A DNA stretch of 5,681 bases, taken from NCBI GenBank assembly GCA_016780605.1, contig JADHLS010000405.1:1-5681 (forward strand), read 5' to 3'. Source of the stretch: Reyranella sp. (GTDB lineage: Bacteria; Pseudomonadota; Alphaproteobacteria; Reyranellales; Reyranellaceae). This document shows, piece by piece, positions 1-5,681 of this stretch (position 1 is the first letter of the stretch; every line of letters begins with the position of its first letter). Both the position numbers and the translations under genes were made by a program. Under the pieces are notes generated by a model that worked only from the letters and a program-made list of their open reading frames with translations, was not told the DNA's origin and ran no database searches.

Positions 1-3000
1 CTTGCGGTAGCCGAGCTTCACCGCGCCCTCCAGCCCCATGCCGCCGAACTCGCCGGTCGGCCAGGAGATCGCGAAGGTCCCGGCATGGAAAGAGCCGCCG
101 GCCATCGCCTGGGCGCCGAGCCCATAAGCCTTGCGCAGCACGATGGTGCCGAACGGCACGCCGAGATTGGCGCCGATCACGAACAGACGCGAGCAGTGGC
201 GCACCAGCGCCGTCTTCTCGACCTCCGGCCCGACCATCATGCCCGGTGTGTCGCACAGGAACAGCACCGGCAGGTCGAAGGCATCGCAGAGCTGCAGGAA
301 GCGCGCCGCCTTGTCCGAGCCGTCGGAGTCGATGGCGCCGGCAAGATGCGTGGGATTGTTGGCGACGATGCCGAACGGCTTGCCCTCGATGCGCGCGAGC
401 GCCGTCACCATGCCCGCCCCGAAGGCGCGGCGCAGTTCCAGCACCGAGCCTTCGTCGCACAAGGTCTCGATGACGGTGCGCACGTCGTAGACGCGCAGCC
501 GATTCTCCGGGATGGCGCGGCGCAACAGCCGCTGGTCGGCGGCGCGCCACTCGGGCAGCGCCCCCTGGAAGTAGGATAGGTACTTCTTGGCGATCGCCAC
601 CGCCTCCGCCTCGTCCTCGACGGCGATGTCGACCATGCCGTTGGGCACCTGCACGCTCATCGGGCCCACTTCCTCGGGCGCGAACACGCCGAGATTGCCG
701 CCTTCGATCATCGCCGGCCCGCCCATGCCGATCGACGAGTTCTTGGTGGCGATCACCACGTCGCAGCAGCCCAGGATCGCGGCGTTGCCGGCGAAGCAGC
801 GCCCGGAGTTGATGCCGACCAGGGGCGAGGAGCCGCTCAATCGCCCGAAGATATGGAAAGCCATGGTGTTGAGGCCCGCCACCGACTGCACGTCGACGTC
901 GCCCGGCCGGCCGCCGCCGCCCTCGGTGAAGAAGACCAGCGGCAGGCGCTGCTCCTCGACGATCTCGAACAAGCGGTCCTTCTTGTGATGGTTGGTCTTG
1001 CCCTGGGTGCCGGCCAGCACCGTGTAGTCGTAGTGCGCGATCGCCACCCGGCTCTTCTCGGGGCCGAACAGCGAACCGTTGACGCGGCCGATGCCGGTGA
1101 TGAGGCCGTCGGCCGGCGTCTTCTCGATCAGGTCCTCCTGCGTACGGCGAGTCCGTTGGCTGGCGATGGCGAAGGCGCCCCATTCGACGAAGCTGCCCGG
1201 ATCGACCAGGTCGTCGAGATTCTGCCGCGCCGTGCGCTGGTTGGTCTTGCGCCGCCGCGCCACGGCCTCGGGCCGCTTGTCGTCGAGCGTCATTGCGCGG
1301 CGCTCGAAGTACTCCGCAAGGTCGGGCCGGATATGGTCGAGGTCGATCTTCTCCTCGGCCGCAGCACCTTTCACCTCGACGTCGGCCTCCTCGACAAACA
1401 GCAGCGCGTGGCCCTCGTAGATCGTCTCGCCGGGCTCTACCGCAACACGCCGCACATAACCGCGCGCCGGGCTCCTGATCTCGTGCTGCATCTTCATGGC
1501 GTCCATGACCAGCAGGGCCTGACCCGCCGCTACCGCATCGCCCTCCTTCACGGCGATGCTGACGATCGTGCCCTGCATGGGCGCGGGCACCGGCACGGTG
1601 CCCTCCGGCGCATCAAGCTCCGCTTCCGGCGCCGCCTGTTGCGCGATCTTGCCGAACGCCAGCACGGCCAACGGATCGACCGTATCGACGCGCGCGCCGG
1701 CCTGGCGTCCCGCAGCGGCCGGCACCGCCGCCTGGAAAAAGAGTCCCGGCTGCAGCTTGCCCGCCGCCTCGATCAGCTTCTTCGCCCGCTCATCGACAAA
1801 GCGCGTATGGACCCTGTCGGCGCGGAAATCGTCGTCGGCCAGCAGGGCGCGCAGAAAGGCGATGTTGCTGGGCGCACCCTCCAGCCGGAACGCCGCCAGC
1901 GCGCGCTCGCTGCGCGCCAGCGCATCGGCGAAGTCGGCCGACGGGCTGTGCACGATCAACTTGGCCAGCAGGGAATCGAAGTTGGGATTGGTGCGGTAGC
2001 CGGCATAGCCGTAGGTGTCGACGCGCACGCCCGGCCCCGACGGCGGCTCGAACACCGTGAGCGTGCCGCCGCCCGGCTTTGCCGAGCCATCGGCGGTCAT
2101 GGTCTCCATGTTGATGCGCAGCTGAATGGCGTGGCCGTGCGGCCTGGCGCCGGCAATGCCCGTCTTGGCCATCGTCATGCCGCCCGCCAGCTGCAGCTGG
2201 GTCTTCACCAGATCGACGCCCCAGACCTCTTCGGTCACGGTGTGCTCGACCTGCAGGCGCGGGTTGGCCTCGATGAAGAAGAAGTCCTCGCCGTCGACCA
2301 GGAACTCGAAGGTACCGAGGCTGCGGTACTTCACGGACTTGGCCATGGCGATGGCCGCGGCGACGATCTTCTTGGCGATCACGGCTTTCAGGTTGGGGCT
2401 GGGCGCCAGCTCGACGATCTTCTGGCTGCGCCGTTGCAGCGTGCACTCGCGCTCGCCCAGCGCCACCACGCCGGCCTTGGCGTCGCCCACGATCTGCACC
2501 TCGATGTGGCGTGCTCGACCCACCAGGCGCTCGGCATAGAGATCGCCATTGCCGAACGCCGACTTGGCCTCGGCCGAGGCACGGGCGAAGGCGTCGGCAA
2601 GCTCGGCTTCGCTCCTGATCAGGCGCATGCCGCGGCCGCCGCCACCGGCGATGGCCTTGAGGGCGATGCCGGACTTCGCGTGCTTCCTGAAGAATGCCGC
2701 AGCACCCGCCAGGTCGACGACGTCGGTTCCCGGCAGCACCGGCACCTTGCACTTCTCGGCATGGACTCGGGCCCGCGCCTTGTCGCCGAACAACTTCAGC
2801 TGTTCGGGTGTCGGGCCGACGAAGGTGACCTTCGCCTCGGCGCAAGCCTTGGCGAAATCGGCGTTCTCCGACAGGAAGCCATATCCGGGATGAATTGCAT
2901 CGCAAGCCGCCTTCTTCGCCGCCGCCATCACGCTCGCGATGTCGAGATAGGCCGCAGCCCCCTTGCCCTTGAGCGCAATCGCCTCGTCGACGCGCCGCAC

Positions 3001-3123
3001 ATGCAGCGACGTCGCATCGTCCTCGGAATAGAGACCCGCGGTCGCGATGCCGAGTTCGGCGGCGGCCTGGGCGATACGGATGGCGATCTCGCCGCGATTG
3101 GCGATCAGGAGTTTCTTGAGCAT
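1..3123 (-). CDS. Single-chain biotin-dependent acyl-CoA carboxylase (biotin carboxylase-BCCP-carboxyltransferase fusion), 3' end beyond the window
   Basis: The frame is open for 1041 codons from ATG 3123 to the left edge; I read it throughout and found no stop or frameshift. The biotin carboxylase domain (about residues 1-450) starts MLKKLLIANRGEIAIRI and carries the ATP-grasp glycine loop GGGGRGM (160-166) and active-site motif RLQVEH (289-294). The biotin carrier domain (about 508-580) has MDAMKM (540-545), making Lys544 the predicted biotinylated residue. The carboxyltransferase (about 605 to the edge) begins like propionyl-CoA carboxylase beta chains, has GGGGRPGD (735-742) in its N half, and CDTPG and EFGGMGLEGAV in its C half. 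Known chemistry: ATP and bicarbonate carboxylate biotin, and the carboxyl group passes to an acyl-CoA, in the cytoplasm. Domain order and size (about 110 kDa visible) resemble the single-chain long-chain acyl-CoA carboxylases (LCC) described in mycobacteria, rather than the usual two-subunit enzymes. An in-frame TAA at 3133-3135 fixes the start; no Shine-Dalgarno precedes it. The substrate is unknown. Only the extreme C terminus should be missing. Confidence 0.95.
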   Translation of the reverse strand, partial: MLKKLLIANRGEIAIRIAQAAAELGIATAGLYSEDDATSLHVRRVDEAIALKGKGAAAYLDIASVMAAAKKAACDAIHPGYGFLSENADFAKACAEAKVTFVGPTPEQLKLFGDKARARVHAEKCKVPVLPGTDVVDLAGAAAFFRKHAKSGIALKAIAGGGGRGMRLIRSEAELADAFARASAEAKSAFGNGDLYAERLVGRARHIEVQIVGDAKAGVVALGERECTLQRRSQKIVELAPSPNLKAVIAKKIVAAAIAMAKSVKYRSLGTFEFLVDGEDFFFIEANPRLQVEHTVTEEVWGVDLVKTQLQLAGGMTMAKTGIAGARPHGHAIQLRINMETMTADGSAKPGGGTLTVFEPPSGPGVRVDTYGYAGYRTNPNFDSLLAKLIVHSPSADFADALARSERALAAFRLEGAPSNIAFLRALLADDDFRADRVHTRFVDERAKKLIEAAGKLQPGLFFQAAVPAAAGRQAGARVDTVDPLAVLAFGKIAQQAAPEAELDAPEGTVPVPAPMQGTIVSIAVKEGDAVAAGQALLVMDAMKMQHEIRSPARGYVRRVAVEPGETIYEGHALLFVEEADVEVKGAAAEEKIDLDHIRPDLAEYFERRAMTLDDKRPEAVARRRKTNQRTARQNLDDLVDPGSFVEWGAFAIASQRTRRTQEDLIEKTPADGLITGIGRVNGSLFGPEKSRVAIAHYDYTVLAGTQGKTNHHKKDRLFEIVEEQRLPLVFFTEGGGGRPGDVDVQSVAGLNTMAFHIFGRLSGSSPLVGINSGRCFAGNAAILGCCDVVIATKNSSIGMGGPAMIEGGNLGVFAPEEVGPMSVQVPNGMVDIAVEDEAEAVAIAKKYLSYFQGALPEWRAADQRLLRRAIPENRLRVYDVRTVIETLCDEGSVLELRRAFGAGMVTALARIEGKPFGIVANNPTHLAGAIDSDGSDKAARFLQLCDAFDLPVLFLCDTPGMMVGPEVEKTALVRHCSRLFVIGANLGVPFGTIVLRKAYGLGAQAMAGGSFHAGTFAISWPTGEFGGMGLEGAVKLGYRK

Positions 3124-3153
3124 GACGATGCGTTACGGGGTAAAACCCCTCCC
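3124..3153. promoter_or_regulatory. Very short divergent intergenic region between the carboxylase and flavodoxin-like genes
   Basis: Only 30 bases separate the ATG of the minus-strand carboxylase (3123) from the ATG of the plus-strand flavodoxin-like gene (3154). Neither start has a usable Shine-Dalgarno: on the plus strand the nearest purine run (GGGG) ends 13 bases before the ATG, and on the minus strand a GGGAGGGG run lies 22 bases before the ATG. Two complete promoters cannot fit, so promoter elements must lie inside the opposing coding regions, or transcripts start at or near the ATGs. I could not identify reliable -35/-10 boxes. Calling it regulatory is inference from gene arrangement. 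Confidence 0.5.
3137..3149. repeat. Perfect inverted repeat GGGGT-AAA-ACCCC
   Basis: The two 5-base arms (3137-3141 and 3145-3149) are exact reverse complements around an AAA centre. The repeat sits near the middle of the 30-base divergent gap. It could be an operator half-site pair shared by both genes, or a small 5' leader hairpin. At this length chance occurrence is quite possible; the position is the reason to record it. Confidence 0.45.
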
Positions 3154-3612
3154 ATGTCCAAAAGGCTGCTCATTGTGGCCCACGCGCCGTCGGAGAACAC
3201 GCTTTCCCTGCGCGCCGCCGCCGAACGTGGCGCGCTGAGCGAAACGGGCATCGACGTCCGCGTCGTGGCGCCGCTGCAGGCCGGGCCGGACGACGTGCTC
3301 AGCGCCCAGGCGGTGATCCTCGGAACCACCGAGAACCTGGGCTACATGAGCGGCGCACTGAAGGACTTCTTCGACCGCTCCTACAATCCCCTGCTCGACA
3401 AGACGCAAGGCTTGCCCTGCGCCGTCTATATCCGCGCCGGCAGCGACGGCACCGGCACACGCCGAGGCATCGAGACCATCCTCACGGGCTTGCGTTGGCG
3501 CATGGTGCAGGAACCGCTGATCTGCAAGGGGCCCTGGCAGCCCGCCTTCGTCGAGCAATGCGAGGAGCTGGGCGCGGCAATGGCGGCGGGGCTGGCGGCC
3601 GGCATCTTCTGA
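3154..3612 (+). CDS. Flavodoxin-fold NADPH-dependent FMN reductase-like protein
   Basis: This 152-residue protein has the flavodoxin alpha/beta plan: beta strand RLLIVAH (4-10), a phosphate-binding-type loop HAPSENT (10-16), a second strand and flavin-contact loop AVILGTTENLGYMSGALK (53-70), and a third loop RAGSDGTG (94-101) after strand CAVYI. The segment GALKDFFDR (67-75) is characteristic of this small flavodoxin/NAD(P)H oxidoreductase group. It probably binds FMN and shuttles electrons in the cytoplasm; partner and substrate are unknown. The first loop departs from the classical T-x-T-G-x-T by having Glu where Gly is usual. The ATG at 3154 is chosen because the homologous N terminus begins there. 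The same frame stays open far upstream, but only because it runs antisense through the carboxylase gene. There is no Shine-Dalgarno. The stop lies 8 bases from the convergent DUF4239 gene, with no room for a separate terminator between them. Confidence 0.85.
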   Translation: MSKRLLIVAHAPSENTLSLRAAAERGALSETGIDVRVVAPLQAGPDDVLSAQAVILGTTENLGYMSGALKDFFDRSYNPLLDKTQGLPCAVYIRAGSDGTGTRRGIETILTGLRWRMVQEPLICKGPWQPAFVEQCEELGAAMAAGLAAGIF

Positions 3613-3620
3613 AGCGCCGA

Positions 3621-4406
3621 TCAGGACCCTAGCGAGCCCAGTGCGTCACGCAACGGCGCCGGCGAGATCTGCAGCAGGCCGGAGAACGGCTGGTTCAGCT
3701 CCAGAACCAGGAAGATCGCGGCCGAGGCCGAGACGGCAATGACCGTGAGGACGACAGCACCGGTCGGGTTGATCGGCGAAAACAGCGTGAAGCTCGCGAA
3801 CAAAAGCGTGAGCCAGAGCATCACGACAGCGATCAGGACATTGGGCATCGCTGCTTCCGATTCCTCGAACAGGCGCACGCGCGCTTCCGTGACACCGGTG
3901 ACAGTCGACAGCGCGCGGTACTTGAGGTTTCGCTGATTGTCGTTCTGCGGGTTCAGGTTTTCGATGGCCTCGTAGACCATGTCGCCCTCGACGCTCGGCT
4001 GGTACGGCGCGCCCATCCCCGAGCGAAGCGCGCGCTCGCCCCAGATGCGATCGATCAGCGGCGCAATCGCCCGGCGCTGCGCCTCGCGCGCCCCGTTGGC
4101 CTCCGGCCCATAGCGTTTCAGCTGGTTGTCCAGCAGCACGATCTTGGAGGCGATCTGCCTCACCTCGCTGCGCTGCGTCTCATAGGTGGTCTTGGCTGAT
4201 GTGATCAGCAGGCCAAGCAGCAGTGCGGTGATCGTGGCCACCAGGCTCGCTCCGAGCCGCACGACGTCCTTCGAATGCTCGTTCAGGTGATGATGAGGAA
4301 GGCGGCGGCGCAGCAGAATGCCGGTGCCGGCGCCGGCCAGCATCAGCGCGGCGGCAAGCAGCGAGATGGCAAGAGCGCTCAAGTCAATGAGCGGTCCAGC
4401 CGCCAT
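3621..4406 (-). CDS. DUF4239-type (bestrophin-like) integral membrane protein of unknown function
   Basis: The 261-residue product has four hydrophobic segments at about residues 8-32, 51-70, 188-210 and 214-236. A large hydrophilic, helix-prone domain (about 71-187) separates the two pairs. The C terminus has the signature of this family, ELNQPFSGLLQISPAPLRDAL-like, at 236-256. The layout matches DUF4239 proteins, whose domain is described as bestrophin-like; bestrophins are anion channels, but I see no basis for claiming transport here. A basic, His-rich stretch (RRRLPHHH, 33-40) follows helix 1. ATG 4406 lies inside the 3' end of the upstream SDR gene, a 23-base overlap, suggesting translational coupling. 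A TTG at 4380-4382, just after the SDR stop, is a possible alternative start that would drop eight residues without touching helix 1. No good Shine-Dalgarno precedes ATG 4406. Family assignment is fairly firm; role unknown. Confidence 0.85.
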   Translation of the reverse strand: MAAGPLIDLSALAISLLAAALMLAGAGTGILLRRRLPHHHLNEHSKDVVRLGASLVATITALLLGLLITSAKTTYETQRSEVRQIASKIVLLDNQLKRYGPEANGAREAQRRAIAPLIDRIWGERALRSGMGAPYQPSVEGDMVYEAIENLNPQNDNQRNLKYRALSTVTGVTEARVRLFEESEAAMPNVLIAVVMLWLTLLFASFTLFSPINPTGAVVLTVIAVSASAAIFLVLELNQPFSGLLQISPAPLRDALGSLGS

Positions 4407-5187
4407 CGACGACCAGGCCCGCCCCCGTCATGAAGCCCGCATCGTCCGACGCCAGGAACACGATGCCCTTGGCGATATCGTCGGCGACACCCAGGCGGCC
4501 GATCGGGTGCAGGGCGAGCGTCGCCTGGCGTGCCTTCTCGGTGTCGTTGGTGCCCTGCTGGCGGGCGCGCATGACGAAGGTCTGCTGGCCCATGTCGGTC
4601 TCGATCAGGCCGGGATGGATCGAGTTGACGCGGATCCTGTAGCCCTTGCGACCGAACTCAAGCGCCGTCGACTTGGTGAACAGCGTGACGCCGCCCTTGG
4701 TCAGAGAATAGAGCGGATCGAGCTGGGAGCCGACCAGGCCCGCGATCGAGGCGAGATTGACGATGGCGGCACCGTGCTCGCTCTTCGGCCCGCTCTCCTT
4801 GAGATGCGGCAGGGCGGCGCGCGTGCCCAGCACGACGCCGGTCAGGTTCACCGCCACCAGCCGGTTCCATTCCTCGAGCGAGGCTTCCTCGACACCCTTG
4901 CCGTTGAAGATGCCGGCATTGTTCACCAGCACGTCAAGCTTGCCGAACTTCTTCACGGTGGCATCCAGGGCGCCGGCCCAGCTCGCCTCGCTGGTGACGT
5001 CGAGCGGAACGAACAGCGCCTGGCCGCCCGCGGCCTCGATCTCCTTCACGGTCTGCCGCCCGCGCTCCTCGAGCAGGTCGCCGATCGCGACCTTGGCGCC
5101 GGCGCTCGCCATGAGCTTCGCCGTCGCGCCGCCGATGCCGCGCGCCGCGCCCGACAGGAACGCGACCTTGCCATCCAGCCTGTTCAT
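4384..5187 (-). CDS. SDR-family NAD-dependent oxidoreductase (classical type)
   Basis: The 267-residue protein is a complete classical short-chain dehydrogenase/reductase. Cofactor loop SGAARGIG is at 12-19 (the usual first Thr is Ser), LDV at 62-64 contacts adenine, and NNAG is at 89-92. The catalytic tetrad is Asn114, Ser147, Tyr160 and Lys164 in Y-S-L-T-K. HPG (191-193) and the C-terminal GLVVDGGW (257-264) are standard. Asp37 at the end of the second strand normally selects NAD(H) over NADP(H). It should interconvert an alcohol and a ketone in the cytoplasm. Residues resemble the hydroxysteroid/cyclopentanol dehydrogenase-like SDRs, but I cannot name the substrate. A clear GGGAGGAA lies five bases before the ATG. 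It follows the acyl-CoA dehydrogenase gene by 25 bases and overlaps the downstream membrane-protein gene by 23, so the three probably form one operon. Confidence 0.95.
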   Translation of the reverse strand: MNRLDGKVAFLSGAARGIGGATAKLMASAGAKVAIGDLLEERGRQTVKEIEAAGGQALFVPLDVTSEASWAGALDATVKKFGKLDVLVNNAGIFNGKGVEEASLEEWNRLVAVNLTGVVLGTRAALPHLKESGPKSEHGAAIVNLASIAGLVGSQLDPLYSLTKGGVTLFTKSTALEFGRKGYRIRVNSIHPGLIETDMGQQTFVMRARQQGTNDTEKARQATLALHPIGRLGVADDIAKGIVFLASDDAGFMTGAGLVVDGGWTAH

Positions 5188-5190
5188 CTC

Positions 5191-5198
5191 TTCCTCCC
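5191..5198 (-). promoter_or_regulatory. Shine-Dalgarno of the SDR gene (GGGAGGAA)
   Basis: On the minus strand GGGAGGAA precedes ATG 5187, with GGAGG spaced five bases from the start. This is the only strong ribosome-binding site in the window and it confirms the SDR start. It lies in the 25-base gap after the dehydrogenase stop (TAG, 5213-5215), which leaves little room for a separate promoter and supports co-transcription. Confidence 0.8.
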
Positions 5199-5212
5199 GG
5201 ATCGGACGTCCG

Positions 5213-5665
5213 CTAGTTCTTGCCGAGCTTGTTGAACGGTACGTCCTTGTCGACCCGCACGTCGGCCGGCAGGCCGAGCACGCGTTCGGCGACGATGTTG
5301 CGCAGGATCTCGTCGGTGCCGCCGGCGATGCGGAAGCCGGCGCCGCCGATCCATTGCGCCTGGAAGCCCGCGGCGTGCGGCACCTCCTCCTTCATGATGC
5401 CGGCCGGGCCCATCAGTTCCATGGCGAAGGCGCCCATGTCCTGCATCTTGGGGGCGGCGACGATCTTGATGATCGAGGATTCCGGTCCCGGCGTCTGGCC
5501 CTTCGACAAGGCTGTGAGCGTGCGATAGCGCGTCAGCTTCAGGCCCTGCTGCTGGACGTACCAGTCCGCGATCCTGGAGCGGACCTGTTGGTTGCGAATC
5601 GCTGGCCCGTCCTCGAGCTCGGTGTCGCGGGCCAGCTCAATCAACTCGTCGACGTCGAGGCCGCC
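5213..5665 (-). CDS. Acyl-CoA dehydrogenase, C-terminal part; frame interrupted by an amber codon near the window edge
   Basis: About 150 residues of the C-terminal helical domain of an acyl-CoA dehydrogenase are visible. Recognisable parts are GQTPGPESSIIK, MELMGPAG, and the terminal RIAGGTDEILRNIVAERVLGLP (written in family form GGT-x-E-I-x-RN-I-x-AER). Full-length family members are about 380-400 residues and use FAD to make a 2,3-double bond in an acyl-CoA, passing electrons to ETF. Gly, not Glu, occupies the position of the medium-chain enzyme's catalytic Glu in Y-E-G-T; such members may place the base elsewhere or pair with a second subunit. Reading upstream, the frame meets TAG at 5666-5668, 13 bases from the edge, although the residues just after it (DVDELIELARD) still look family-like. 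This may be a sequence error near an end, or a real nonsense mutation. A TTG at 5642-5644 is the first possible start downstream of it. The gene heads the putative operon with the SDR and DUF4239 genes. Confidence 0.8.
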   Translation of the reverse strand, partial: GGLDVDELIELARDTELEDGPAIRNQQVRSRIADWYVQQQGLKLTRYRTLTALSKGQTPGPESSIIKIVAAPKMQDMGAFAMELMGPAGIMKEEVPHAAGFQAQWIGGAGFRIAGGTDEILRNIVAERVLGLPADVRVDKDVPFNKLGKN

Positions 5666-5681
5666 CTACGGCATGCCGACT

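Noticed and set aside
85..988. Several plus-strand open frames near the left end
   Set aside because: All are shadows of the carboxyltransferase part of the carboxylase; none has a ribosome-binding site or a recognisable domain.
1790..2905. Minus-strand 371-codon open frame
   Set aside because: It lies in a shifted frame inside the carboxylase gene; its Arg-rich translation has no domain, whereas the overlapping frame has full biotin carboxylase motifs.
3137..3149. Inverted repeat GGGGT-AAA-ACCCC as an intrinsic terminator
   Set aside because: The stem is only five base pairs, there is no following U-tract, and it lies between two gene starts, not at a gene end.
853..3153. Large plus-strand open frame as a real protein N terminus
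   Set aside because: It is the exact codon-aligned complement of the biotin carboxylase/BCCP/carboxyltransferase gene, its translation is low-complexity Arg/Ala/Leu/Gly/His-rich with no recognisable domain, and it is open only because TTA, CTA and TCA are avoided.
3133..3558. Minus-strand open frame opposite the flavodoxin-like gene
   Set aside because: It is antisense to a well-recognised flavodoxin-fold protein and has no domain of its own.
4318..5235. Plus-strand 305-codon open frame
   Set aside because: It is codon-aligned antisense to the SDR gene, which has a complete catalytic tetrad and a strong ribosome-binding site.
1..5681. Novel defence system, mobile element, CRISPR array or phage region
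   Set aside because: I recognised no direct-repeat array, transposase, integrase, toxin-antitoxin pair or nuclease-like gene; all space is filled by metabolic genes and one membrane protein.

Overview
The window is GC-rich, tightly packed bacterial DNA. It looks chromosomal, and protein style, codon use and gene content suggest an alphaproteobacterium (Rhizobiales or Rhodospirillales-like). That placement is inference from resemblance, since no taxonomic marker is present. I see no RNA genes, CRISPR arrays, insertion sequences or phage genes, and no gene-free stretch longer than about 30 bases.

Layout from left to right: (1) Positions 1-3123, minus strand, hold a very long gene that enters at its ATG (3123) and runs off the left edge still open. 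It encodes a single-chain biotin-dependent acyl-CoA carboxylase in which biotin carboxylase, biotin carrier and carboxyltransferase are fused. (2) A 30-base divergent gap (3124-3153) holds a small perfect inverted repeat. (3) Positions 3154-3612, plus strand, encode a small flavodoxin-fold, FMN-reductase-like protein. (4) Eight bases further on, convergent, lies a four-helix membrane protein of the DUF4239 type (3621-4406, minus). (5) Its start overlaps the 3' end of an SDR oxidoreductase gene (4384-5187, minus). (6) 25 bases upstream of that gene lies the C-terminal part of an acyl-CoA dehydrogenase (5213 onward, minus), whose frame contains an amber codon at 5666-5668 close to the right edge.

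The acyl-CoA dehydrogenase, SDR and membrane-protein genes look like one minus-strand transcription unit. Together with the carboxylase they fit acyl-CoA metabolism: dehydrogenation, alcohol/ketone oxidoreduction, and biotin-dependent carboxylation of an acyl-CoA. The substrate cannot be read from the sequence. The flavodoxin-like gene is the only plus-strand gene and interrupts the unit, so the carboxylase must have its own promoter.

I found no convincing novel multi-gene system. The points most worth a second look are the fused carboxylase with an unusually short linker between its first two domains, the 30-base divergent region with no ribosome-binding site on either side, the amber codon in the dehydrogenase, and the uncharacterised membrane protein tied by overlap to the SDR gene.
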